Of a DNA stretch of 64,000 bases, positions 23,601-32,463 are shown in pieces. The stretch is from Rhizomys pruinosus. Lineage: Eukaryota; Chordata; Mammalia; Rodentia; Spalacidae. Position numbers and translations under genes: made by a program. The stretch covers positions 257,645 through 321,644 of the forward strand of contig VZQC01006609.1 in the NCBI GenBank assembly GCA_009823505.1. The letters run 5' to 3'. A model generated the notes under the pieces. It had not been told where the DNA came from. It did not search any database and was given only the letters and a program-made list of their open reading frames with translations. How positions within the stretch are numbered: position 1 is the first letter of the stretch; each line of letters starts with the position of its first letter.

Positions 23601-25079
23601 CCCCAATGACGGTAGAGACGGTGGGTATCCCCATCACACAACGGGAAAAGAGTGTGGACTGAGGCAAGGTCCCCAGAGAGAAGTCTTTGACCACGCAGAT
23701 GGGCTTCCCGTGGAGATCTGCAGAGGGGGTGAGATCTGTGGGCTGGGGATCCAGAGTGGACCCCAGGAGCTTCAGGAGTCAGAAAAGAGGTGGTAAAGGG
23801 CAGGGAGAGGTCTGGTTCTTCCTCCCCAGTAACCAGAAGCCTGTGTGGTCAGAGTCAACAATCTAGACCAGCAGCTACCTTTCCCAATGGGCACTGAGAA
23901 CAAACAGGATCTGCTCAGGGTCAGCAGCAAGTCTGGCAGAGGCAAGACAGAACCAAAGCTTCTTGGGACCCTTGTTCTGAGTTCCTTCCGGCTTCCTGTA
24001 ACAGGTCAGTGGACTGTAGGTGGCTTAAAGGTGACGACGCCGGGAACTGAGGAGTCAGCTCAGTTGGCACAAAGTGCTTACCTTCTGAGCAGGAGGACCT
24101 GAGTTCGATGCCTAGAACTCACATTTTTAAAAAGCAGGAGTTGGGAGCTGGGAAGATTAAGCGCTTAGTGGGTCAAAGCACTTGACATGCAAGTATGAAA
24201 ATCGGAGTAGTTTGAATCCTCAGCCAGATATGTAATGATAGCGTCTTAATCCCAGTGGGAGCTGCGGGTAGAATCAGGGGACTCTAGGAATCTCAGGCCA
24301 ACAGCCTGGTGCACACAGTGGGAAAACAATGACCCAGCCTCAAATGTGGTGGAAAGCAAGGACTGCAACCTAGAGTTTTCCTCTGGCCTCCACATACGTG
24401 ATGTGCATCCACGCACATGTGTAAACAAATCCAGGTGGCCAGTGCTTGTAAACCACAGCACTGGTAGGTGGGACGAGGACCACCCGGGGCTCACTGAGCA
24501 GCCAGCCTAGCCCAATGGGTGAGTTTCTGGCTAAAGCGAGAGCCTGTATCAAACAAAGCAAAGTAGATGACACCTGAGAAGAGACAACTCAAGTTGTCTT
24601 CTTGGCGAAGGGGTGCGGAGGAGGTGACTCGGCAGTTTAAGAGCACTGGCCGCTCTCCTGGAGGCCCTAAACTCAGTTCTCAGCACCCACATGGCAGCTA
24701 ACAAGCAACTGGAAGTCCAGTTCCAGGGGATCTGCTGCCTTCTTCTGGCCTCGACAGGTATACCTATATACATTCAGGCCAAACCCTCATACATATAAAA
24801 TTAAAATAAATAATATATAACAAAATAATAATAATATATAAAATAAAATAAACATTTCTTTTATCCAGGTGTGGTGGCACACAACTTTAATCTCAGCACT
24901 CAGGAGGCAGAGGCAGGTAGATCTCTGTGAGATCAAGGCCAGCCTGGTCAACATAGCGAGTTCCAGGCCAGCTGGGGCTACAGGGAGACCCTGTCTCAAA
25001 AACAAAATAAAAATAATAAATTGTTTGTAAGGTTGTCCTCTGGGCTATACACACACAGCCTTGTACCTGCACGTACAAG

Positions 25080-25113
<34 letters not shown>

Positions 25114-28100
25114 ATGAGGACAATAGAATGGAAACTAGACTTTCTGCTGTCAGCCTGGAAGGAGATGAAGGACAGTTTGCTCAGGAGGAGCTGTCCTGCC
25201 CATAGTCTGGACATTCGCTATTGTCATGGAGTCCAGCGGTGAGGAGCAGTGTGGTTCGGCCTTCGCGGTGCTGCCACCTCCTTCAGGAAGTGGCTTCTTT
25301 GACCCCTGGATCCTCACTCTTGTGGCTCCTCCCAGCTCCCTGGCCTCTTCATCTTCTCTAAGGATGTCTCCTAGTCTTCCCAGCCTCTTTATGTTGGGGT
25401 CTCTGAGCCCAGCCCCAAAGCCTCCACAATGCACCTGGAATTTCCCCCCTCCTATCCCCCCACCGCAGCTCCCTCCCAACTTGATCCCCTCCCCCATGGC
25501 CCTTGACAGATTCTTGGTCTTAGTGTACTCCGGTTGCTCTGGCTGAGAACCTGAGACCCTGAGTGGTCTTAATGCCTTGATACCCTATACAGCACCTCAG
25601 TTAGGTCATATCTAGGGCTTTCTTTTCTGTGCCCCTAAAGTAGAGCTGTGGTTCAGTCTCCAGCAAGACAAAGGCCAGCTATCTCCCATTGTCACTTCTG
25701 TGCTGTCACCCTCCCGACACCTCCCTGCTTGACTCAGTGGAGTGGTTGTTTGGCTTTTTGAGACAGGATCTTATAGGTAGCTCAGGCTGGCCTGGAACTC
25801 TTAGGTAGACCAGGTTGGCCTTGAACTTGTGTTCTGGGCATACAGGAATGCATCACCATGCCAGGTTAAGGTGGCTTAAGGTCACATCTATGGCCTGTAA
25901 GGCCCACCTGATCCAACCCCACTGCTTCTCTGATGCCGTTTGGGTTTTGGTTTTTTTTTTTGCCTTCCTCTTCTGCCCAGATACCCAGTTCCTGGGGTAT
26001 ACCTCCTGCAGGACAAGGGCCTTGCATCCCCCCACCCCCTTTGCAAGACATTCTTTTTTAAAATTTTTATTTATTAATTTTATTTTATGCATATAAGTGT
26101 ATTGCCTGCATGTGTGTAAGTGCATCTGTGTCATGAAATGCCCACTGAAGTCAGAAGAAGGCAATGGATTCCCCTGGAACTGGACTTACTGGCGGTTAAT
26201 CCACCTGCCTCTGCCTCCCGAGTGCTGGGATTAAAAGTGTGCACCACCACACCCTGCTGGGCACCAAACCCGGGTCCTTTGTAAGAGCAGCCAGTGTTCT
26301 TAACCACTGAGCCACCTCTCCAGTCCCTGCAGGACATTCTTGCCCTTGATAGCTTCATGGTTTTTTTCACTTTCTTTAGTTCATTGCTCAATATCATGTA
26401 ACTGACCAGGTCTCTCATGTACACCTTTTGAAAATGGTTGACATCTAGTCTACTTCTCACCCCTTTCTTCCTAACTGGATGTCAGTTCCATGACAGCAGC
26501 AACTATCTACTTTGCTCACTGTCATGTCCTTGGAGCCTAGAAAGTGTCATCTTGTAGCTCACACTCTGTAAGTGTTGGAGATGGATGGATGGATGGATGG
26601 GTAGATGATGGGTGGATGGATGGGTGGGTAGATGGATGGATGGAAGGATGGGTAGATGGATGGATGGATGGATGGGTGGGTGAGTGGGTGGGTAGATGGA
26701 TGGATGGATGGATAGATGATGGGTGGATGGATGGGTGGGTAGATGGATGGATGGATGGATGGATGGGTAGATGGATGGATGGATGGGTAGATGGATGGAT
26801 GGATGGATGGATGGATGGGTGGGTGGGTAGATGGATGGATGGATGGATAGATGGATGGATAGATGATGGGTGGATGGATGGGTGGGTAGATGGATGGATG
26901 GATGGATGGGTAGATGGATGGATGGATGGATGGATGGGTGGATGGATGGATGGGTAGATGGATGGATAGATGGATGGGTGGGTGAGTGGGTGGGTAGATG
27001 GATGGATGGATGGATAGATGATGGGTAGATGGATGGGTGGGTAGATGGATGGATGGATGGGTAGATGGATGGATGGATGGATGGATGGATGGGTGGATGG
27101 GTGGATGGATGGATGGGTAGATGGATGGATGGATGGGTAGCTGAAAGGATGAGGCACTTGAGTCAGAGGGCAAAGCACAGCTCTGGGGTAGGGCATCCGT
27201 CCTTTCTCTGATTTAGAGATTCAGGATTGGGAGACTCAGACAGGGAGGGAGCTCCCACAAAAGACTGTGACCTGCCTTTGGACCCTGGGCTTTGATCCGG
27301 TCTCCCAGTTTAGTCTTGGCTTGGCCACTGGGCTGCCTTGAGACACAGGCCAGGCTCCATGCTTCCTGGGCTCTGCTTGGAGGCTGTTCAGAGTGCATGT
27401 CTTTTACCCAGATCTCAAGACCAATTTGCAATACCCACCTCTGTGGCCCCTGTAGCCAGACCCTGCCCAGTTGGCCCTACCTGAGATGTGGGCCACGTGC
27501 TGGGGTTGGAGATGGTGCCGGGAGAAGAAGGAATGGTGGCTAAGGCAGCCAAAGCGGTAGGCACTGGGCGTTTGAGCCTTATTAGTCTTCAACTCTTCTT
27601 GGACCATCTCAAAATCCACAATGCCTGGGACCATAGGCTCCTTTTGGGACCCGGTGTCCCCGTGGGTCCGAGCCTGGTGCTCAGCCTTCTTCTCAGGCTC
27701 AGGGTCTGCCTTTGAACTGAAGGAGAAGATTAAAGAGAGGTCAGTGGAGCCTCCTCTAACTCATGTGCCTAAGAGACCCCAGGGCTCAATGCCTATCACT
27801 AAACCCAGTCCCAGAGGCCAAAATCTGCCTTCCCTACACCCTGCCATTCCCATCCCGTGCCACCCAAATCTTGGTTCCCCCTGAGTCCCTTCCCGGTGGT
27901 GCCATCTGGTCCCAGTGAGCCTCCGTCTTCCTAAGATGCCTTGGCGAGGAGCCGGGGTTCATCTTTCAGAGTGCAAATGGAACTTCCCAGGAGCCCAGTT
28001 TTCTCCCTGAAACCAGATCTAAAATCAGAAAGAGAAGCCTCAGACCCACCTAGTCAGCACACCTCTAGGATGCTCCAAAGGCCCCTTATATACAACAACC

Positions 28101-28961
28101 CTGCCCCCTGTAATGAGACTGCTACCCAAGCCAAATTTCTGGCAGCTTCAAGAGGCCAGCTGCAGGCTATTACCTCTGCTCCCCGCCCCCCAGCCATGCC
28201 CTTGGGGCCATTCAAGGTTAGTGCAGGCCCAGCAAGTCCTTTCCCCATAGGCTCCCTCCCAGGGGAAGCAGAGCTGTCAAGGTAGCTACAGGAGGGAAGC
28301 ATCAAGCTCTCACTCTCTTGCTCTCTTGCTGGGCTTGGCTGGACACTAGCTGTCTCAAGTTTCCAGCACCCACCCAGTCCTGAGGATCCTAGGACAATGC
28401 ACCTCTGTCCCTGAAGGAAGCAATGGAGGTCAGTCCAAATCCAAAGGTAGCTCAGGAGGGCCTGCTCTACTACCTGCCTGATGGCTCTCTGCACTTCTGT
28501 CTCCTGCTGGCCCTGGCTGGAGGAGGGGGGCTTGAGTCGGTATACGCTAAGCAAGGCTGTTTTCCCCCTTGTGCTGGGAGAACTTCGATGGGCAGGTGCC
28601 TCCCTGAGCTTCCTGGGCCATTCTCCTTTCACCTATAGGGCAATCTGGGACTTAAAGAAATAAGGCAGAGTCTCTGAAAGTGGCAGTTGACAGCCTCCTC
28701 TACTCCCAACTAATGGAAAGTGACTGTAATCAGCCCTAGAGCATCTGGACTCCTGCCTGTGTCTTATCCCAGACACCTGTGCTGACTCAACTACCCAGGT
28801 CCTGGCGTATGACAGCACAAGGTGGGAAACTTGGACCTCAGTTTACTGAGTTCCGCAAGGCCACCTTTGTGTTCCCCTCCATCTTCCCTGTCACATAGGC
28901 ATTCAGGCCCTCACCTCGTTAGTGGATGCTCAGCCAACTGGGTGTTCATCTCCGTAGTCAT
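14580..28961 (-). CDS. TBATA: TBATA (thymus, brain and testes associated; Spatial), complete coding gene of nine coding exons
   Basis: Nine coding exons were joined by eye: 28961-28915, 27716-27481, 23717-23562, 22594-22518, 20415-20239, 18187-18106, 17216-17072, 15608-15556 and 14668-14580. All introns are GT-AG and every phase matches, giving 1,062 nt, or 353 residues plus stop. The product follows human TBATA throughout: [62 protein letters not shown] and [12 protein letters not shown]. No signal peptide or membrane span is seen; the middle is charged and polar, with helical LELLCQIL and LLQTAVAQL segments. Known for the family: the mouse protein (Spatial) is expressed in thymic stroma under FOXN1, in brain and in haploid spermatids, and is reported to bind KIF17b and to restrain thymic epithelial growth through UBA3/NEDD8. 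The gene looks intact, flanked by ADAMTS14 and SGPL1 as in human. Confidence 0.93.
14815..14900 (+). repeat. MIR (+) in TBATA intron
   Basis: 'aacactaatcgagtgctact' and 'ctctgctgggtactcagg' match the sense MIR 5' core. Confidence 0.6.
15395..15465 (+). repeat. L2/MIR 3' end (+)
   Basis: 'agcctggcacgtagtaggtg' followed by 'aatgtttgctgaatgaag' is the shared 3' signature of MIR/L2. Confidence 0.7.
15556..15608 (-). CDS. TBATA: TBATA eighth coding exon, with a tandem-duplicated donor
   Basis: Acceptor 'tgattatag'; reads [17 protein letters not shown], matching human SPKKTKISPFTKSEKP. The donor GGTAAGAG is exactly repeated 12 bp downstream (exon end 15544), because a 12-bp unit is duplicated at 15536-15559. 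Use of the second donor would add four residues in frame. Confidence 0.88.
15929..16115 (-). mobile_element. B1 SINE (-) with target duplication
   Basis: Antisense B1 (poly-T, 'gtctttttgacacaggatct' to 'ccaccacgcctggcc'). The direct repeat caactttcttcttt lies at about 15930-15943 and 16101-16114. Confidence 0.92.
16400..16625 (+). mobile_element. B4 SINE (+)
   Basis: ID-like head ('gggtgtggctccattggtag', 'catgcatgaagccctggttc') and B1-like tail ('gaccctgtctcaaacaaaac'). Confidence 0.7.
16805..17010 (+). mobile_element. RSINE/B4-like element (+)
   Basis: 'gggctgaggagatggctcag', 'gaccagagctccaggaccca' and 'caggccaactaagctaggca'. Diverged. Confidence 0.6.
17072..17216 (-). CDS. TBATA: TBATA seventh coding exon
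   Basis: Acceptor 'attatattttcag', donor GTGGGC. Reads [20 protein letters not shown] and continues with a Gln/Glu-rich stretch ending SQQPFY. It begins in phase 1 and ends in phase 2, as the neighbours require. Confidence 0.92.
17462..17660. repeat. Polypyrimidine (CCTCCT/CTC)n tract in TBATA intron
   Basis: About 200 bp almost wholly C/T on the plus strand, ending in near-pure CCT repeats. The TBATA pre-mRNA therefore carries a G/A-only stretch. Confidence 0.92.
18106..18187 (-). CDS. TBATA: TBATA sixth coding exon
   Basis: Acceptor 'ctcctgaacacag', donor GGTGAGAA. Reads [20 protein letters not shown] and LLYAPPQ; the human counterpart is [27 protein letters not shown]. The open reading is short, so it is easy to miss, but length (82) and phases fit exactly. 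Confidence 0.92.
18363..18616 (-). mobile_element. B2 SINE (-), long subfamily, with 15-bp target duplication
   Basis: Direct repeat gggctttgtactttg at 18348-18362 and 18617-18631 frames an antisense B2 with an A/T-rich tail. Confidence 0.95.
18632..20238. other. TBATA: TBATA intron, mostly unique DNA
   Basis: A MIR-like stretch (about 18650-18780: 'ggacaggtaaagagtgtgag') is the only repeat suspected. The remainder is GC-rich unique sequence with no recognisable exon. Confidence 0.5.
20239..20415 (-). CDS. TBATA: TBATA fifth coding exon
   Basis: Acceptor 'acttttgtcccag', donor GTAAGC. Reads [38 protein letters not shown], and ends HQELL. The human protein has [22 protein letters not shown]. 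It is 177 nt, in phase 0 at both ends. Confidence 0.93.
20895..21157 (+). mobile_element. B2 SINE (+), long subfamily
   Basis: 'gggctagagagatggcctag' to an (AAAAC)n-containing tail. Confidence 0.92.
21224..21575 (+). mobile_element. B2 SINE (+), older, interrupted by a B1
   Basis: Head 21224-21264 and remainder 21425-21575 ('cttgcagagtacccacatgg', 'ggggatctgattcccatttc', AAT-rich tail). Confidence 0.85.
21265..21424 (+). mobile_element. B1 SINE (+) inserted into the B2
   Basis: 'agccgtgcatggtggcgcac' to 'gaccctgtctcaaaaaaag'. The direct repeat agcaYcaactct at 21253-21264 and 21425-21436 is its target duplication. Confidence 0.93.
21772..21900 (-). mobile_element. B1-like fragment (-) with (TTG)n
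   Basis: 'gtttaagacaaggtttcatt', 'caagctggccttaaacttgc'. Diverged. Confidence 0.6.
22518..22594 (-). CDS. TBATA: TBATA fourth coding exon
   Basis: Acceptor 'cctgtcctctcag', donor GTGAGT. Reads [20 protein letters not shown] and ELKIE, against human AWKKELKELASRVAFLTKEDELKKK. A short charged helix is likely. Confidence 0.92.
22922..23077 (+). mobile_element. B1 SINE (+) with 14-bp target duplication
   Basis: Direct repeat aagacattgagcca at 22908-22921 and 23078-23091. Confidence 0.95.
23562..23717 (-). CDS. TBATA: TBATA third coding exon
   Basis: Acceptor 'ccccctctgcag', donor GTGGGT. Reads [20 protein letters not shown], then [20 protein letters not shown] and PQLSAS. Human has GKPVCVVRDFPAPLPESTVFSGCQMGIPTISVP. 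It is 156 nt, phase 1 at both ends. Confidence 0.93.
24043..24605 (+). mobile_element. RSINE/B4 cluster (+)
   Basis: 24050-24125 ('gtcagctcagttggcacaaa', 'ctgagttcgatgcctagaac') plus 24130-24600 ('gggagctgggaagattaagc', 'ctctggcctccacatacgtg', 'agccagcctagcccaatggg') look like two or more old tRNA-derived elements. Confidence 0.55.
24609..24862 (+). mobile_element. B2 SINE (+), older, AT-rich tail
   Basis: 'aagagcactggccgctctcc', 'cagcacccacatggcagcta', 'gatctgctgccttcttctgg'. Confidence 0.85.
24866..25024 (+). mobile_element. B1 SINE (+)
   Basis: 'ccaggtgtggtggcacacaa' to 'gagaccctgtctcaaaaaca'. Confidence 0.92.
25080..25113. repeat. (AC)n microsatellite
   Basis: Uninterrupted AC run of about 16 units. 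Confidence 0.95.
25745..25868 (-). mobile_element. B1 SINE (-), old
   Basis: 'ctttttgagacaggatctta' to 'gcatcaccatgccagg'. Confidence 0.8.
26055..26328 (-). mobile_element. B2/B1 chimeric SINE (-)
   Basis: Antisense B2 tail and 3' body (26060-26198) pass into an antisense B1 5' part at about 26199-26258 ('ccacctgcctctgcctcccg', 'gattaaaagtgtgcaccacc'), then return to the B2 head (26259-26328, 'caaacccgggtcctttgtaa', 'gccacctctccagtccc'). Confidence 0.75.
26580..27140. repeat. (ATGG)n tetranucleotide array with GTAG/GGGT variants
   Basis: About 560 bp of ATGG-derived units in an intron of TBATA. Variant blocks such as 'gatgatgggtggatggatgg' recur several times, a higher-order structure. The long open readings on both strands (IHPS/DGWM repeats) are a by-product of the 4-bp period and not genes. 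Confidence 0.97.
27481..27716 (-). CDS. TBATA: TBATA second coding exon
   Basis: Acceptor 'aatcttctccttcag', donor GTAGGG. Reads [55 protein letters not shown], and ends HVAHIS. It aligns to human SPKAELKLEKK...VIPGIVDFERI...[24 protein letters not shown]. Confidence 0.94.
27717..28914. other. TBATA: TBATA first coding intron, unique DNA
   Basis: No repeat family and no extra exon recognised in about 1.2 kb. Confidence 0.5.
28915..28961 (-). CDS. TBATA: TBATA first coding exon
   Basis: ATG at 28959-28961; reads [15 protein letters not shown] and ends AG before the donor GTGAGG, phase 2. Human starts MATDVQLADYPLMS. The next exon supplies the T that makes Ser. Too short to show as an open frame alone; chosen because length, phase and residues all fit. 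Confidence 0.88.
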
Positions 28962-29004
28962 TATAGGGTTCCAACAAGATAAAGAATAAAACACTTAATA
29001 CCAG

Positions 29005-29365
29005 TGTTCTCAATGCCCTGGTGTACTGATGGCAAGAGTATAAACTGGAACAGACAATTTGGGAGTAAAGAACACAACTTTTGCTTAAATTGAACAATTG
29101 TACACTCTCTCCCAGGATTTCTCTCCCAGACATAAGAGGAACTCTTGCAGATGTGCCACAGGGGTTAAAACTATGAGGACAATGTTAGTCACATTGTCCA
29201 AAATAAAATAAAAAGAACTCGATGACATCTCAGATGACTAACAGCAGAGTAAACCAGGTTACATTCAGACCATGGGGCTTTTAGATTGTTGTGAGAAGCA
29301 CCAAACCATAGGGACAGAATATGGCATGGATGAATCTTACAAATATAGTCCTTAGAATGTTTCAG
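29005..29365 (+). mobile_element. Ancient L1M fragment (+)
   Basis: 'tgatggcaagagtataaact', 'ggagtaaagaacacaacttt' and 'ggcatggatgaatcttacaa' match old L1 ORF2-end/3' UTR sequence. The element seems to resume at about 30060-30270 after SINE insertions. Confidence 0.55.
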
Positions 29366-29606
29366 AGGTGGGTGTGGTGGCCCACGCCTTTAATCCTAGC
29401 ACTTGGGAGGCAGAGGCAGGCGGATCTTTGTGAGTTCAAGGCCAGCCTGGTCTACAGAGTGAGTTCCAGGACAGCTGGGGCTACAGGGAGACCCTGTCTT
29501 GAAAAGACAAAAAAAAANNNNNNNNNNNNNNNNNNNNNNNNNNNNNNNNNNNNNNNNNNNNNNNNNNNNNNNNNNNNNNNNNNNNNNNNNNNNNNNNNNN
29601 NNNNNN

Positions 29607-29638
<32 letters not shown>

Positions 29639-29640
29639 CA
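29366..29640 (+). mobile_element. B1 SINE (+) whose A tail contains an assembly gap
   Basis: B1 body 29366-29510; poly-A on both sides of the Ns. Confidence 0.9.
29518..29606. other. Assembly gap (89 N)
   Basis: Run of N inside a poly-A tract. Single Ns also occur at 36686 (poly-A of a B2) and 40165. Confidence 0.99.
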
Positions 29641-29668
29641 AAAATAAATAAATAAAAATTTAAAAATT

Positions 29669-29838
29669 CGCCAGGTGCATGCCTTTAATCCTAGCACTAG
29701 GGAGGCAGAGGCAGGCAGATCTCTGTAAGTTCAAGGCCAGCCTGGTCTACATAGTGAGTTCCAGGCCAGCTTGGACTAAAGACCAAAATAAATAAATAAA
29801 TAAATAAATAAATAAATATAAACAAATAAATAAAAATA
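29669..29838 (+). mobile_element. B1 SINE (+) with (AAAT)n tail
   Basis: 'gcatgcctttaatcctagca' to 'ccaggccagcttggacta', then AAAT repeats. Confidence 0.88.
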
Positions 29839-29851
29839 AATAAAATTTCAC

Positions 29852-30040
29852 AGGGCCACCAAGTTGGCTAAGTGGGTTAAAAAACTTGAAACCAAACCTG
29901 ACAACCTGAATTCGGTCCCTGGGACCCACATGGTGGAAGGGAGAGAACTGAGTCTTCCAAGCTGTTCTCTAACTTCCACATATGTGCTGTGGGATGTGGA
30001 CCCCACCCCACCCCCATCCTCCCCATACACAAAATAATAA
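29852..30040 (+). mobile_element. B3 SINE (+)
   Basis: 'ccaagttggctaagtgggtt', 'gacaacctgaattcggtccc', 'acccacatggtggaagggag'. Confidence 0.8.
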
Positions 30041-30706
30041 ATAAATGTAAAAAAAATTAAAGTACACAGGTAAGCATTATTATATGAGATTAGACAATAA
30101 CAAAAAAAACAAGGAAATGCAAAATTCCCCTAGTGGCCATTTCTGGGCAGGAGGAGAGCAGAGAACACACAGATGTATTGGGTAGTGGTTGGTACTGTTG
30201 TTCTCTGAGTGGGTGGCACATTTATTTCAGCTCAGCGTGCTAGTAAATAAACTAATTAAATGAATGAAACCAAGAATTAGAATTAACCTGTCTATGAACT
30301 GATACGAGTGCTCAGAGTGGGCTTGGGCCTGAATGCATTCTGATAATTAACCCTCAGAATCACTGATGTGTCTGCAAGAGACAACCCAGCGCCACCCCTG
30401 ATAGGTTAGTATAGATGGGTTGGCCTCATCCGAGGTGGTACAGCCAAGGACTAGTGTCCAGGTATCTTTTGTCTAACAGTGAGCAAAGCTCCCTCTTCAG
30501 GAAGCTTCGGGAGGGCATCCTTGGTGGCAAGGGCTGGGCTCTTGAGCATTTAGATGCTCCATGCTTGAAGATGGAGAGTTTGGAAGCACGATATCCACCT
30601 GCCTACAGGAAAAGGTGCTCTTTAAAACAGACTCTCAAATACTTTAACCAGGAGGACAATAAGAAATCCATTTTTCCTTCAAGACTCAACTTGCATACAT
30701 ATAACA

Positions 30707-30707
<1 letters not shown>

Positions 30708-30747
<40 letters not shown>

Positions 30748-30762
30748 GTGTGTGTGTTTGCA
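30708..30762. repeat. (TG)n microsatellite
   Basis: TG run with a few GC interruptions. Confidence 0.95.
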
Positions 30763-30899
30763 TGTGTAAACCTATCCAGGACTCTGTTGTTTGAGACAGG
30801 TTTGTTAGGTCAGGGTTTGGAACGAAAAGCCACAATGGCATAGACTGGAGGACCCTCCCTTCTTTTCTGGTCAGGAGCCCACATTTGTAAAAGTGCAAG

Positions 30900-31195
30900 A
30901 AGAAAGCCTGCTTAAGTCACTGGATGGAGCCAACACCTAGTTCTGGATTCCCAGGAGACCTCTGGATCTGAGATCCACCCTCAGGAACCTGACCTGGCCT
31001 AATTGGCCAGATTCTAACATGTCACCATCTCCCCTCCCCTTTCCTATAAAAGATCCTGAGCCTGGCGTGTGCTTGCCTATGGTCCTTCACCCCAAAGGGC
31101 CATGGGTTTGCCCAAGAGAGCATATTTCCCTGAATAAAAGCCTGCCTTTGTTTACTTTTAATTCAGATTGATTTGGCCTTTCTCTTCATGTCAGA
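30900..31195 (+). mobile_element. Candidate solo LTR of an endogenous retrovirus (+)
   Basis: A TATA-like 'cctataaaag' at 31044-31053 lies about 85 bp before an AATAAA at 31133-31138, with a pyrimidine-rich block before the TATA. This is the U3-R-U5 spacing of a short retroviral LTR. No gag/pol/env reading is seen next to it. Boundaries are not resolved and the family is not named. Confidence 0.45.
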
Positions 31196-31313
31196 ATCTC
31201 TCCATAGCCCCAGTTGGCCTAGACTACCTATGTGGATCAAGCTCACCTAGATGTCTCAGAGTTTAGCCTGCCTCTGCCTAGGATTAATGGCATGGACCAC
31301 TATGCCCAGCTTT
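31180..31313 (-). mobile_element. B1-like fragment (-), old
   Basis: 'catagccccagttggcctag', 'agcctgcctctgcctaggat', 'ccactatgcccagctt'. Confidence 0.6.
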
Positions 31314-31736
31314 TTTTGGTACTTTGTTTTTTTTGACCCATGATTCTGAAGCAATATCCGTCCTACCTGTGATACACATGGATACTTGCATTCTGTGCTT
31401 TGTTTTTGCTTTGTGAATGTTAAACATGACCCATTAAACTGTTCCAATAAGCTCCCTGTGAGTCACCACCCACAGAGTAGTCAGCAGGGACCTAGCAGTT
31501 GAGTTGGCCTTCTCCAGAGAGAGACAAATGGGGTCCCTGCAGCCAATCCCTGTCCTCCCCTGCCTCTGGCCCTGGGCTCTCAGCAGCCACGCACAAATGA
31601 TTTAAAGGTGGACACTGGTCTGGCCATTGGATTTCTTCAACCCCAGCTCCAGCCCTAACTCCCATCTGGATCCAGAGCCTAGTTCATTCCCCACCCACCC
31701 CCCGCCCCCCAACCACCAAGAGGTCCTTAGACTCAC

Positions 31737-31800
31737 CAGAAAGATCAAGCACAGCAGATGGGCACAAAGCCCCTGGTGCCTAATCAGGAAGGGGTAAGGT
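31737..31800 (-). other. TBATA: Candidate non-coding first exon of TBATA
   Basis: On the minus strand 'gcttgatctttctg' is followed by a consensus donor GTGAGT (31731-31736). The stretch is unique DNA and lies upstream of the first coding exon, with an X-box motif 50-110 bp further upstream. The 5' end is unknown, and no transcript evidence is available here. Confidence 0.4.
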
Positions 31801-31848
31801 TAATCAAGGGCAAGAACCTGCTGCTTTGTGACTTTGCTAAACCCAGTG

Positions 31849-31862
31849 GTTGCTAGGTTACC
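31849..31862 (-). promoter_or_regulatory. RFX-type X-box
   Basis: Minus strand GGTAACCTAGCAAC fits the X-box rule GTNRCC-N-RGYAAC with a 1-nt spacer and no mismatch. It lies just upstream of the candidate TBATA exon 1. Confidence 0.5.
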
Positions 31863-32289
31863 CCTTCTCCACAAATCCAAGATAGTTCCCAGCATCCCTC
31901 TCTCAGACCCAACTCTTCTTTCCTCTTCCTAGAGAAGCAGCTGTCTTGTCTCTCTAAATTCCTTCTCCACTTCTCATCCAAGGGCTTTCGATGGGGACCC
32001 AGCCAAGAAGGTTGACTATCTTGTTCAACCAGCCAGCAGCAGACAGAATATGGCCAAGGAGGCTTGCCAGACTGCACTCCAGTTCTGCCAGCTTGACATA
32101 GCCAGATGGTGCCCTGCAGGGGTCTGCCCCTGTGAGCTTTGTTTCTGGGGGGTCAGTGTTCAGGCAGCAGGTACTTCTTAAAGATAAAGAGAAGATCAGC
32201 CATGAGATCCAGAGTGTCCCCTGGCTTCAGTCATTGAGGTAGCAGGGTGGGAGTGTTACTGGGCTTTTAGCTGGGTGAGCTGTCAGCGA

Positions 32290-32450
32290 CAAGGACTAGT
32301 GGTAAGTGTCCTCTGTTCAGATCCCCTTTCTGCTTAGTGACATGACCTCAGGCACTTGACCCAACATCACTAAGCCTCAGTCCCCATATCTTTGCAATAG
32401 AGATGGTATTTCCATTTACAGCTCTTGGGAATTTAAGTTAGTGTACATTA
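32290..32450 (-). repeat. MIR (-)
   Basis: 'agatcccctttctgcttagt', 'caggcacttgacccaacatc', 'aagcctcagtccccatat'. Confidence 0.6.
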
Positions 32451-32463
32451 AAGCATTTAGAAA

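Noticed and set aside
26537..27196. Long open readings with IHPSTHPS / DGWMDGWV repeats on both strands
   Set aside because: They arise from the ATGG tetranucleotide array; the same DNA is open in several frames and resembles no protein family.
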